Shown: positions 1-6,527 of the stretch, one piece after another | How the letters are laid out: every line of letters begins with the position of its first letter | How positions within the stretch are numbered: position 1 is the stretch's first letter | DNA from: Clostridia bacterium | GTDB taxonomy: Bacteria > Bacillota_A > Clostridia > Oscillospirales > CAG-272 | DNA: 11,628 nucleotides | Direction: 5' to 3' | NCBI GenBank assembly: GCA_017467225.1 | Contig: JAFTSR010000053.1 | Coordinates: 1 to 11,628, forward strand | The notes under the pieces: model-generated | The model's database searches: none | Seen by the model: the letters and a program-made list of their open reading frames with translations, nothing else | What the model was told of the DNA's origin: nothing | Made by a program: the position numbers and the translations under genes

Positions 1-15
1 GACATAATTTTTAGC

Positions 16-40
16 GGTTCTGTTCTGAATGAGCAGAACC
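16..40. repeat. Inverted repeat with two possible registers
   Basis: GGTTCTG at 16-22 pairs perfectly with CAGAACC at 34-40. Because GTTCTG is partly duplicated (22-27), a second register can pair GTTCTG at 22-27 with CAGAAC at 34-39 around a 6-nt loop. The following sequence on the + strand (TCTTTCCTT) is only weakly T-rich, so this would be a poor intrinsic terminator. It may mark the end of a + strand gene outside the window. Confidence 0.45.
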
Positions 41-59
41 TCTTTCCTTATGGGGCCCT

Positions 60-115
60 ACCTCATATGTGCAGTTCAAGATATGCTTCGCACAGGAGCG
101 GGGCGCCCATGAGGT
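60..115. repeat. Nested inverted repeat
   Basis: ACCTCAT (60-66) is the exact complement of ATGAGGT (109-115). Just inside, separated by one base on the left, TGTGC (68-72) complements GCACA (90-94). The right side between the arms holds a small GGG-GCG-CCC hairpin (99-107 region). Two stacked perfect stems in the same order resemble a folded RNA domain more than chance, but no family was recognised. Confidence 0.4.
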
Positions 116-222
116 CATCCCTATGGGGGGGACCTTTGCACCGCACAAAAGAATAGCGGCGAAGCGTACGTACTATCAACTTTAGTCCCACACGTGCAGA
201 ACGCGCACAAACCGAGGGGGTA

Positions 223-256
223 CATAGGGGGACACTTCCCCCTATGCGCGTTTTTT
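223..256 (+). terminator. Terminator-like hairpin, + strand
   Basis: CATAGGGGG (223-231) and CCCCCTATG (238-246) form a perfect 9-bp stem with a 6-nt loop. Four bases later there is a run of six T (251-256) on the + strand; the minus strand has no T run after the hairpin, so the direction is +. A further pairing of AACGCG (200-205) with CGCGTT (247-252) could stack under the stem across a bulge. No + strand gene lies upstream inside the window, so it either ends a gene left of position 1 or a non-coding transcript from this block. Confidence 0.55.
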
Positions 257-258
257 GG

Positions 259-275
259 GCTTCGCTCAGCGAAGC
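259..275. repeat. 7-bp triloop hairpin
   Basis: GCTTCGC-TCA-GCGAAGC is a perfect 7-bp stem with a 3-nt loop, located three bases after the T run of the preceding terminator-like hairpin. The following bases on + are AGCGTTTTC, a weak T run. It could be a second stem of the same structured region. Confidence 0.4.
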
Positions 276-363
276 AGCGTTTTCTGCCGCGTGGCAAAAA
301 TGAACAATAGACTCACAACGGTTAGAAAGTTCTGTTCGCACATCCTAAATCATCTCCCCACGC

Positions 364-397
364 AAAAAGGCCGCCATGCTCACGCATGACAGCCTTT
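364..397 (-). terminator. Strong intrinsic terminator of the moxR-DUF58 operon
   Basis: Read on the minus strand, the arms at 397-384 and 379-366 form a 14-bp stem closed by a GTGA tetraloop (GNRA type), followed by a short T run (complement of the A run 364-368). Two of the pairs are G-U on the minus strand but would be C-A mismatches on the + strand, so the RNA is clearly made from the minus strand. It begins 7 nt after the stop codon of the last operon gene (stop at 405-407). Confidence 0.85.
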
Positions 398-404
398 ATC
401 TTTT

Positions 405-1091
405 TTAATCAAAACGATCCTTGCGGACCTCCTGACGGCGCTTGGTCAGCGCCATAATCAGACCAACTGTGTTATCCGAAATCTCCGGATTTCTCGCATA
501 TCGCGCCTGGTCGTAGGTCGAGAAGATAATGCGCTCCTCTTCCTCCAGCACCAGGTCCTCGGCGATCTCGTCCGGCGTCATCTGGCGGCTGAGCTTGTAA
601 CCCGAGCGGATGCGCTTGATCATGTACTCAATGTATAAAAAGCGCACGCGCTGGCGGTTGTCCAGCTGCTCGGCCCACTTTTGGTCGTTTTTGAGTCTCT
701 TTTTGCGGTGAGAATTTTTTTCACGGTCCTTCCAAAGGAAGGTACGCTCGTCCTCACCCCAGCCGGCCCAACGGCCGATGCCCAAAAACTTGGCGATCTT
801 GCGGATACACCAAGCGGCAGGGAAGAAGATGATCGAGCCGATCTTCTCAAAGACCTCCTCCAAAAGATCCTGCAGCTCATCCGAGAGCAGATTCTTGATG
901 GCGCGGATAAACAGCACGGCAAAAACGATCATGCAGACAAAACCAACGCTTCGCTGCGCACGACCGGTGTGCGTCTGCGTGTACCAGATGGAAACCAGCA
1001 AAAGCACCAGATATATCAGCATCTTGATCAGATTGCCGACGTTGATCTTACCCCAAAGGCGGCGGAAGGCATCTATCAGATTTTTGATCAT
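405..1091 (-). CDS. Membrane protein with DUF4129-like C-terminal domain
   Basis: This 228-residue protein is the last gene of the operon. It has two clear membrane segments near residues 22-37 and 48-63, a third hydrophobic stretch near 84-98, then a highly charged linker (about 112-145). The C-terminal ~80 residues carry the pattern RVRFLYIEYMIKRIRSGYKL, TPDEIAEDL (172-180) and FSTYDQARYA (190-199), which resembles the DUF4129 tail usually found at the end of TgpA-like transglutaminase membrane proteins. No transglutaminase domain or Cys-His-Asp triad is present, so this is either a stand-alone DUF4129-like protein or a reduced TgpA relative. The start is well supported: AAGGAGG (complement of 1101-1107) lies 9 nt upstream, and the start overlaps the DUF58 stop by 4 nt (ATGA), implying coupled translation. 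The family assignment rests on motif memory only; the enzymatic role is unknown. Confidence 0.8.
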   Translation of the reverse strand: MIKNLIDAFRRLWGKINVGNLIKMLIYLVLLLVSIWYTQTHTGRAQRSVGFVCMIVFAVLFIRAIKNLLSDELQDLLEEVFEKIGSIIFFPAAWCIRKIAKFLGIGRWAGWGEDERTFLWKDREKNSHRKKRLKNDQKWAEQLDNRQRVRFLYIEYMIKRIRSGYKLSRQMTPDEIAEDLVLEEEERIIFSTYDQARYARNPEISDNTVGLIMALTKRRQEVRKDRFD

Positions 1092-2299
1092 GCGCCTGCA
1101 CCTCCTTCGTAGAGATCCTCGGCGGTGAGCAGCACGACCTTGACCGAGTTGCCCATCTGCTCAAGCGCAGCCACACGAGTCAGCGTTTCCTCGCCCATGA
1201 CGTAGCAGAAAATGACGATCTCGGTGTCGGACATACCCTCGGTGATGTCGTACTCCAGAAGCGAGTTGAAGGACGCGCCGTCCTGCGGCAGAAGCATGGC
1301 CATGGCGCGCATGATCTCCATCATGTGCGGCTCGCTGCTGTCCTTGGGGAAGCGGATGGAAAGCGCGCCGTCGTGCATTTTGCAATTGGCGGCAAAGCCG
1401 ACTGCATAGCCGGCGTAAACGGCGTCGCGGATGAGCGCAGAGGAATAGGAAAGACCTCGCTCAGCGCGTGCGGTATATTCCTCGTGGTTCATGATGGTAC
1501 CGATGGGCAGATGGAAGTCCATGTAGACCATCAGGCGACGGGAGGCGCAGAAGTCGCGGTTGTTGACCTTGAGCGGCGAGGCGCTGCTGCCTGACATGGG
1601 CACACGTGCGCTGGCCTTGAAGTTAATCTGCGAGACAGTGTCGCCAAAGCGATAGTCGCGGATACCCGACAGCGAGAAGGGGTCGGAGTACAGGGGACGC
1701 ATACTGGTGTATTCGCCCTGCAGTCTGCCGACGGCCAGACGCGACAGGCTCATGGGAATGACCTTGGGATAAACATAAAGCTCGGCGGGAGAATTCATGG
1801 GAACAGCGCCACCGCGATCGTAAATGGATGCGGTCTGCAGCTGGTAAAAGCCGCGGGCGGTGCAGCGCAGTCTGTGACGGCGGCGGATCTGCACGTAGGG
1901 TAGGAGCTGGAAGCGGCTGATCAGAACCGGCATGGCGGACGTTTTTCCTGTGCCGTATTCCTCAATCTCAAAGGAGGGATACAGATAGGATTCGACGTCC
2001 ACGAAAAACAGCGGGAAAAATCCCTTGTTGCGGATGGTTTCGATCATTTCCACCGTCTCGCCCTCGTAGATACCGTCACGGGAAAAGGTGCGCTCGTATT
2101 CGATATTACCCAGATGCGAGGTGCGCAGGCGCATATAAATACGCACCAGGATAAACAGCACAAGCAAAATTCCCAGGATGATCAGAATGGTGCGGAAGGC
2201 ATCCGAGGCGATAAAGGCCAGAATGGAGTCCACCACGCCGATCATTTTTTCCGAAAAGCTCTCCTCTGCCGCAAGCATGCGAATCAGAAAGTTTTTCAT
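1088..2299 (-). CDS. DUF58 domain-containing protein
   Basis: This 403-residue protein has one membrane segment at about residues 36-54 and a large remainder. The DUF58 signature is visible as IRDYRFGD (213-220) followed by INFKASAR (225-232); the family consensus is IR-Y--GD...INW--SAR. DUF58 proteins have a von Willebrand A-like fold and are encoded next to MoxR ATPases, which are thought to act on them as chaperones in envelope or complex-assembly functions. After the signature the expected first VWA metal-site motif (DxSxS) is replaced by MDFHLP (260-265), so the metal site looks degenerate. The start codon shares one base with the moxR stop (TGATG), and only a weak GAGG precedes it, which suggests translation by coupling. 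Its own stop overlaps the next gene by 4 nt. Confidence 0.9.
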   Translation of the reverse strand: MKNFLIRMLAAEESFSEKMIGVVDSILAFIASDAFRTILIILGILLVLFILVRIYMRLRTSHLGNIEYERTFSRDGIYEGETVEMIETIRNKGFFPLFFVDVESYLYPSFEIEEYGTGKTSAMPVLISRFQLLPYVQIRRRHRLRCTARGFYQLQTASIYDRGGAVPMNSPAELYVYPKVIPMSLSRLAVGRLQGEYTSMRPLYSDPFSLSGIRDYRFGDTVSQINFKASARVPMSGSSASPLKVNNRDFCASRRLMVYMDFHLPIGTIMNHEEYTARAERGLSYSSALIRDAVYAGYAVGFAANCKMHDGALSIRFPKDSSEPHMMEIMRAMAMLLPQDGASFNSLLEYDITEGMSDTEIVIFCYVMGEETLTRVAALEQMGNSVKVVLLTAEDLYEGGAGA

Positions 2300-3261
2300 C
2301 AGTCTCTTGCCTCGAATACAGCCTCGGTAGGAACGGTCACACCGGAAATAATATCGTCGATGATCTCAGCGGCGGCATTCTTGCGGATGCGCAGCGCGTT
2401 CTCCAGAACCATACGGTGCTCAAGAACAGGGTGAGCGGCGCGCTTGATATCGTCGGGCAGGACGTAGTCGCGACCTGCAATGGCAGCGTAGCCCTTGGCA
2501 GCCTTCATCAAAGAGAGGGCACCGCGGGGGCTGACGCCCAGCACCACGCGAGGATAATCGCGGGTCTTTTCAACAATGGCGGAGATATAGCTCATCAGCT
2601 CACGGCAGATGTAAATGTTGGGCAGTTCAGCAATCGCCTGCTGCATTTCCTCGGCGGTGACGACGCTTTCCAGGGTAGCCAGAGGGCTGCTCTTGTCAAA
2701 GCGGGCAAGAATATCGACGCTTTCCTCGTGGGTGGGGTAGTCCATGCTGCCCTTCATCAGGAAACGGTCGAGCTGCGCCTCGGGCAGCGGGAAGGTACCC
2801 ATGCTCTCGACGGGGTTCTGGGTTGCGATGACCATAAAGGGAGAGGCCAGAGGGTAGGTCTTACCGTCGATGGTTGCCTGTGCCTCCTCCATGCACTCCA
2901 GAAGACCCGACTGGGTCTTGGGGGTTGCGCGGTTGATCTCGTCGGCAAGGACGATATTGGCAAAGATCGGGCCGGGGATAAACTCAAACTCGGATTTCTT
3001 CATGTTGAAGAAGTTAACGCCGGTGATATCGGAGGGAAGCAGGTCGGGGGTGAACTGAATGCGCTTGAAGTCGCAGCCGACAGAAGCAGCAAGAGACTTG
3101 ATCAGCATGGTCTTACCGGTGCCGGGCACGTCTTCAAGCAGGATGTGGCCGCCGCACAGCATGCTGACCAGCAGCATATCAATGGTGTCATTTTTACCGA
3201 CGATGACGCGAGCGATGTTTTCTTTGATCTTTTTGTAGACGTTTGAAATATGATTTGGCAT
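2299..3261 (-). CDS. MoxR-family AAA+ ATPase
   Basis: This 320-residue protein has the full MoxR-type AAA+ core. Visible motifs are Walker A EDVPGTGKT (43-51), Walker B LADE with INRA (105-111), sensor 1 in ATQNP (146-150), the LDRF arginine (R166) and the sensor-2 SPRG (R246). The length is normal for the family (about 310-330). MoxR ATPases hydrolyse ATP and are considered chaperones for VWA/DUF58 partners, often maturing membrane or periplasmic complexes. The gene heads the operon with the DUF58 gene, sharing one base with it. The ATG at 3261-3259 is preceded by AAAGGA (complement of 3273-3278) 11 nt upstream. A sigma-A promoter lies at 3327-3355 on the same strand. Confidence 0.93.
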   Translation of the reverse strand: MPNHISNVYKKIKENIARVIVGKNDTIDMLLVSMLCGGHILLEDVPGTGKTMLIKSLAASVGCDFKRIQFTPDLLPSDITGVNFFNMKKSEFEFIPGPIFANIVLADEINRATPKTQSGLLECMEEAQATIDGKTYPLASPFMVIATQNPVESMGTFPLPEAQLDRFLMKGSMDYPTHEESVDILARFDKSSPLATLESVVTAEEMQQAIAELPNIYICRELMSYISAIVEKTRDYPRVVLGVSPRGALSLMKAAKGYAAIAGRDYVLPDDIKRAAHPVLEHRMVLENALRIRKNAAAEIIDDIISGVTVPTEAVFEARD

Positions 3262-3289
3262 GGGGGAGATGATCCTTTCGTGCTTTTTT

Positions 3290-3316
3290 GTGCGCAGAAG
3301 GTATTTTTATGCGCAC
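3290..3316. promoter_or_regulatory. Perfect inverted repeat in the moxR leader
   Basis: GTGCGCA (3290-3296) and TGCGCAC (3310-3316) are exact complements separated by 13 nt. The repeat lies directly downstream of the predicted moxR start of transcription (about 3320) and upstream of its ribosome binding site (3273-3278). It could be a repressor operator just past the promoter, or a hairpin near the 5' end of the mRNA. It has no T run in the minus direction that would make it a terminator. Confidence 0.5.
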
Positions 3317-3326
3317 GATTATATTT

Positions 3327-3355
3327 ATTATACTATAAAAGAAGAAAAAAAACAA
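3327..3355 (-). promoter_or_regulatory. Sigma-A promoter for the moxR operon
   Basis: On the minus strand the -35 element TTGTTT (complement of 3350-3355) and a perfect -10 TATAAT (complement of 3327-3332) are separated by exactly 17 nt. The spacer is T-rich. The predicted transcript start is near 3320, giving a leader of about 60 nt before the moxR start codon. Confidence 0.75.
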
Positions 3356-3485
3356 GGGCTTTTGAGAGATTTCTTGCAGGATTTGGCAGGAATTTGCGCT
3401 TACGCTTTCTATATGCCCCCTTTGCGTACTTGTGTTATTTTTTGCATGCAATTTTCATATATTGAAGCAGATTTGTCAAAGAAAC

Positions 3486-3490
3486 GGAGG
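3486..3490 (+). promoter_or_regulatory. Ribosome binding site that fixes the Ca2+ ATPase start
   Basis: GGAGG lies 7 nt upstream of the ATG at 3498. The reading frame stays open further upstream to a GTG at 3432, but that part has no ribosome binding site and translates into low-complexity aromatic residues, so 3498 is preferred. I see no convincing -35/-10 pair for this gene in 3356-3485; TATATT at 3458-3463 is the best isolated -10 candidate, with only a poor TTATTT 17 nt upstream. Confidence 0.8.
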
Positions 3491-3497
3491 AACATCT

Positions 3498-6224
3498 ATG
3501 CCAAATATCCAACAAGCCGTCTCGCGCACCGTGCAGCAAAGCCTTGCCGCCTCACCGCCATCTCGCACCGCCATGGAAGGTCTGAGCGCTGCCGAGGTCG
3601 CCGCCTCTCGCCGAGCGCACGGTGAAAACCGACTTACCCGACAGAAAAGCCGCGGCTTTTGGTCGTATTTTGCCGAAAATCTCAAGGATCCCGTCATCCG
3701 CATTCTGCTCATCGCGCTTTGCCTCAATCTCGCGCTCACCTTTCGCGGCGGCGATTGGGTCGAAACGGTAGGCATCGCCGTGTCGGTAGCCCTGGCCACG
3801 CTGATTTCTACGCTTTCAGAATGCCGTTCGGAGCAGGCCTTCTCCCGACTGCAGGCCAAGGAGGTCGGGCGTGTTTGCCGTGTGCTGCGTGCCGACGGCG
3901 TTACTACCTTGCCATGGGATGAGGTGGTGGTCGGCGATCTCATTTGCATTGGCGCGGGGGAGAATGTTCCTGCTGATGGTGTTCTCCTTCGCGGTGAGGT
4001 ATGGGTGGATCAGGCGGCTATGACGGGGGAGAGCCGGGAGGTTCATAAGCGGATGTGCATCGGTAAGGTGCCGGCGGACATGCAGGCGGACGACGCGTGC
4101 AGCCTGTTTCGCGGCAGCGCGGTGCTCCGCGGCGAGGGCGTACTTCGGGTGCGTGCGGTCGGAGACGCTACCGTGCTCGGCGGGATCAGCCGCGAGGTGC
4201 AAAGCGAGGTGAGAGAGAGCCCCTTGCGCCTACGTCTGGCCAAGCTGGCACGGCAGATCAGCGTGGTCGGGTACGTAGCGGCGGCGCTGGTCGCCGCGGC
4301 ATATTTGTTCGATGCCTTTTTGGCAGACAGCGGCTTTTCCTGGGAGGTTATTCGCCTCAAGCTGGGAGATCTGCCTTACCTGGCAACTAACCTTCTGCAC
4401 GCGCTCATGCTGGGATTGACGGTTATCGTGGTGGCGGTGCCGGAGGGCTTGCCTATGATGATCGCCGTGGTACTGTCGGCCAACACCCGTCGCATGGTGC
4501 GTGACCAGGTGCTGGTGCGTAAGCCGGCAGGCATCGAGGCGGCCGGCAGTATGAATCTGCTGTTCACCGATAAGACCGGTACGCTGACCGAGGGCAAGCT
4601 TGGCGTGGGAGAAATTCTTACCTGCGAGAGAGAATACGAGGACGCGAGCGCCCTGTTTGAGAGGCGGGAACCCCTCTCGCAGCTGTTTGCGCTGTCCTGC
4701 CGTGAAAACAGCGCCGCGCAGATCGGTCGGGATGGCAATCCGGTCGGCGGCAACGCCACGGAGGTCGCGCTCCTGACGGTGGCACGGCAGGGATCGGTGC
4801 CGTCGGTTGCGACCGTTCTTTGGTCATGCCCCTTTGACAGCGAAAGAAAATTCTCCGCCTGTGCTCTGCGCCTGCGCGACGGACGGGAGCTGACGCTGAT
4901 CAAGGGCGCACCGGAGCGCATCCTGCGCTGTGTCAGGGCGGGATATCGCGCCGACGGCGGCACGGTGGGGATGTCCGGCGCAGCCATGCAGCGACAGATC
5001 GAGCAGCGCGCGGGGAAGGGAGAGCGCTTTTTGGTCATGGCGGTGGCACCCTCGGCGCTGCCGCAGACGGCGGTTCGGCGCGGTGTGTTTGACGGTGCGG
5101 CCTTTTTGTGCGCCGTACGGCTGTGTGACCGATTGCGACCCGAGGCTCCACGCGCTGTTCGCGCCCTGCAGCGTGCCGGCGTGCAGGTGGTGATGATCAC
5201 CGGTGATGCTGTGCCGACCGCGACGGCTATTGCACAAAGGTGCGGTCTTTTGCGGGATGGGCAATCCGAAATTCTGAGCGGCGAGCAGCTGGCGGTTATG
5301 TCGGACGACGAGGTGCGCGCAAGATTGCCGCGCCTGGCGGTGGTGGCAAGGGCAAGACCATGTGACAAGAGCCGGCTGGTGCGCCTGGCACAAGAGGAGA
5401 ACCGCGTGGTCGGTATGACGGGCGACGGTGTCAACGACGCGCCTGCGCTGCGGCTGGCGGATATCGGCTTTTCCATGGGTAGCGGCTCGGATGTCGCCAA
5501 GGATGCGGGAGATATCATCATTCTGGATAACGATCTGGCCTCGATCGTCAATGCGGTGCTGTACGGACGTACCATTTTCAAAAGCATCCGAAAGTTTATT
5601 ACGCTGCAGCTGACCATGAATTTCTGCGCGGTCGGCGTCTCAATGATCGGTCCTTTTATCGGCGTTGACGCACCGGTCACCGTGGTGCAGATGCTGTGGA
5701 TCAATCTGATCATGGACACGCTGGGCGGACTGGCTTTTGCCGGGGAAGCACCGCTGCGCTCCTACCTGGAGCAGGCGCCGAATAGACGGGACACCCCCAT
5801 TCTCTGCCGCTATATGATCGACCAGATCGCATTGCTGGGTGGCTATACCGTGGCGCTATGTATCTTTTTTCTGAAAAATCCCTGGATCCGGGCACAATTC
5901 CGCGGTGGGCAGGATGATCTGTGCCATCTGACGGCCTTTTTTGCGTTGTTTATCTTCGCGTCGGTCTTCAACTGCTTCAACGCGCGCTCCGACCGTCGCA
6001 ATCCACTTGCCGGCCTGCGGAAAAACCGCGCCTTTTGCGGCATTATGCTGCTCATTCTTCTGGTGCAGATTATTTTTGTCTATCTTGGCGGGACGGTGCT
6101 GCGGACGGTGCCGCTGACGGCGCGCGAGCTGGCGCTGACGGCCGCCATGGCGCTGAGCGTGTTGCCCTTTGAGCAGTTGCGCAAGCAGCTTTGGCGCTGG
6201 CGCGGATACGCTGACCGTTTTTGA
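3498..6224 (+). CDS. P-type Ca2+-transporting ATPase (P2B/PMCA-like)
   Basis: This 908-residue protein is a complete P-type cation pump that would export Ca2+ at the cost of ATP. Motifs in order: cation-ATPase N-terminal region (about 28-50), TGES of the actuator domain (176-179), PEGLP in M4 (315-319), phosphorylation motif DKTGTLT with Asp358, KGAPER of the nucleotide domain (469-474), TGD (568-570) and GDGVNDAP of the hinge (642-649). The membrane ligands visible are Asn708 in M5 and Asn736/Asp740 in M6 (WINLIMDT). The M5 glutamate of SERCA is replaced by Ala711, as in PMCA-type pumps that carry one Ca2+ per cycle. The C-terminal third has the four extra helices of P2 ATPases, and no C-terminal calmodulin-type extension. 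It is divergent from the moxR operon and has its own terminator. Substrate is inferred from motifs; another divalent cation such as Mn2+ is possible. Confidence 0.93.
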   Translation: MPNIQQAVSRTVQQSLAASPPSRTAMEGLSAAEVAASRRAHGENRLTRQKSRGFWSYFAENLKDPVIRILLIALCLNLALTFRGGDWVETVGIAVSVALATLISTLSECRSEQAFSRLQAKEVGRVCRVLRADGVTTLPWDEVVVGDLICIGAGENVPADGVLLRGEVWVDQAAMTGESREVHKRMCIGKVPADMQADDACSLFRGSAVLRGEGVLRVRAVGDATVLGGISREVQSEVRESPLRLRLAKLARQISVVGYVAAALVAAAYLFDAFLADSGFSWEVIRLKLGDLPYLATNLLHALMLGLTVIVVAVPEGLPMMIAVVLSANTRRMVRDQVLVRKPAGIEAAGSMNLLFTDKTGTLTEGKLGVGEILTCEREYEDASALFERREPLSQLFALSCRENSAAQIGRDGNPVGGNATEVALLTVARQGSVPSVATVLWSCPFDSERKFSACALRLRDGRELTLIKGAPERILRCVRAGYRADGGTVGMSGAAMQRQIEQRAGKGERFLVMAVAPSALPQTAVRRGVFDGAAFLCAVRLCDRLRPEAPRAVRALQRAGVQVVMITGDAVPTATAIAQRCGLLRDGQSEILSGEQLAVMSDDEVRARLPRLAVVARARPCDKSRLVRLAQEENRVVGMTGDGVNDAPALRLADIGFSMGSGSDVAKDAGDIIILDNDLASIVNAVLYGRTIFKSIRKFITLQLTMNFCAVGVSMIGPFIGVDAPVTVVQMLWINLIMDTLGGLAFAGEAPLRSYLEQAPNRRDTPILCRYMIDQIALLGGYTVALCIFFLKNPWIRAQFRGGQDDLCHLTAFFALFIFASVFNCFNARSDRRNPLAGLRKNRAFCGIMLLILLVQIIFVYLGGTVLRTVPLTARELALTAAMALSVLPFEQLRKQLWRWRGYADRF

Positions 6225-6251
6225 ACGTGTAGCCCCGTGGGCAACGTTTTT
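6224..6251 (+). terminator. Intrinsic terminator after the Ca2+ ATPase
   Basis: GCCC-CGT-GGGC (6232-6242) forms the upper stem. AACGT (6224-6228) pairs with ACGTT (6244-6248) below it, across a small bulge. The arm runs into five T (6247-6251). It begins on the last base of the TGA stop codon. On the opposite strand no T run follows, so the direction is +. Confidence 0.6.
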
Positions 6252-6411
6252 GCCGGCGATGCCGCAGTACCGCCAGCGACCATATTGGGCAAAATCCTCC
6301 ACAAAAGGGGAAAAAACGAGCACAGGAGACAGCCTTTGCCCCACCCGAAAAGGAGGTAAAAACTACCTGTGTACAGATTGTAAACAATCCATTAAATTCT
6401 GCACTTTGCTC
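6252..6411. other. Gene-free spacer upstream of the LRR gene
   Basis: No gene is supported here. The first part (to about 6300) is GC-rich like coding DNA, the rest is A/T-rich. GGGCAAA (6287-6293) complements TTTGCCC (6335-6341), with CTCC (6297-6300) and GGAG (6325-6328) able to pair inside it. AGGTA/TACCT (6354-6358/6364-6368) is a small hairpin. The GGAGG at 6352-6356 is not followed by a start codon at suitable distance with an open frame, so it is probably not a ribosome binding site. Confidence 0.5.
6376..6389. promoter_or_regulatory. Dyad upstream of the LRR promoter (possible operator)
   Basis: GATTGT-AA-ACAATC is a perfect 6+2+6 dyad ending 22 nt before the -35 box of the following promoter. 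Its position suits an activator or an upstream repressor site. It does not match cre, CodY or Spo0A boxes as I know them; the regulator is unknown. Confidence 0.35.
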
Positions 6412-6440
6412 TTGATTTTTTTTTGAGTTTGTGGTATAAT
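6412..6440 (+). promoter_or_regulatory. Strong sigma-A promoter for the LRR gene
   Basis: TTGATT (6412-6417) and a perfect TATAAT (6435-6440) are 17 nt apart, and the -10 is extended by TGG (6432-6434). The predicted start of transcription is near 6447, giving a leader of about 80 nt. No other gene lies between it and the LRR gene, so this is its own promoter. Confidence 0.85.
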
Positions 6441-6462
6441 GCTTACATCTATGAGTATGCCC

Positions 6463-6485
6463 AAAACTGTCTTCGGTTGAGTTTT
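6463..6485 (+). promoter_or_regulatory. Leader hairpin with a CTTCGG loop
   Basis: AAAACT (6463-6468) pairs with AGTTTT (6480-6485), and C6471-G6476 closes a TTCG tetraloop, a loop known for high stability in RNA. The T stretch continues to 6487. The stem is A/T-rich with an internal mismatch, so full termination is unlikely; it may stabilise the mRNA or attenuate weakly. Confidence 0.35.
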
Positions 6486-6527
6486 TTGCCGTGCGTGTGA
6501 GGGGAATATCAAGGAGGTTTATATCAT

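Larger units (their letters stand above)
1..360. other. Gene-free, inverted-repeat-rich intergenic block
   Basis: No reading frame here has both a ribosome binding site and protein-like composition. The block contains several perfect inverted repeats: GGTTCTG/CAGAACC (16-22/34-40), ACCTCAT/ATGAGGT (60-66/109-115) enclosing TGTGC/GCACA (68-72/90-94), CATAGGGGG/CCCCCTATG (223-231/238-246), AACGCG/CGCGTT (200-205/247-252) and a 7-bp triloop hairpin (259-275). The motif GCTTCGC or its complement occurs four times (85-91, 159-165, 259-265, 269-275). Such density suggests a structured RNA, a degenerate intergenic repeat family, or stacked terminators of a + strand gene lying left of the window. I do not recognise a known RNA family (no SRP, 6S, tmRNA or RNase P signature). 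Confidence 0.6.

Noticed and set aside
63..341. A 92-codon minus-strand frame from a GTG
   Set aside because: No properly spaced ribosome binding site, Cys/Arg/Pro-rich composition typical of translated non-coding DNA, and it crosses several inverted repeats and the terminator-like hairpin. A conserved homologue family would change this view.
2416..3246. A 276-codon + strand frame opposite moxR
   Set aside because: Antisense to an intact AAA+ ATPase with all expected motifs; the His/Gly/Asp-rich translation is typical of an antisense shadow.
4376..5719. A 447-codon minus-strand frame
   Set aside because: Shadow of the Ca2+ ATPase: the + frame holds every P-type motif, and the minus frame has Ser/Arg/Thr-rich low-complexity translation.
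5856..6344. Minus-strand frames across the end of the Ca2+ ATPase and the spacer
   Set aside because: Mostly antisense to the conserved C-terminal helices of the ATPase, with no ribosome binding site or recognisable domain.
6451..6480. Nine-codon frame in the LRR leader (MSMPKTVFG)
   Set aside because: It has no Shine-Dalgarno site and starts only a few bases after the predicted transcript start; it overlaps the leader hairpin. A leader peptide cannot be excluded but nothing supports it.
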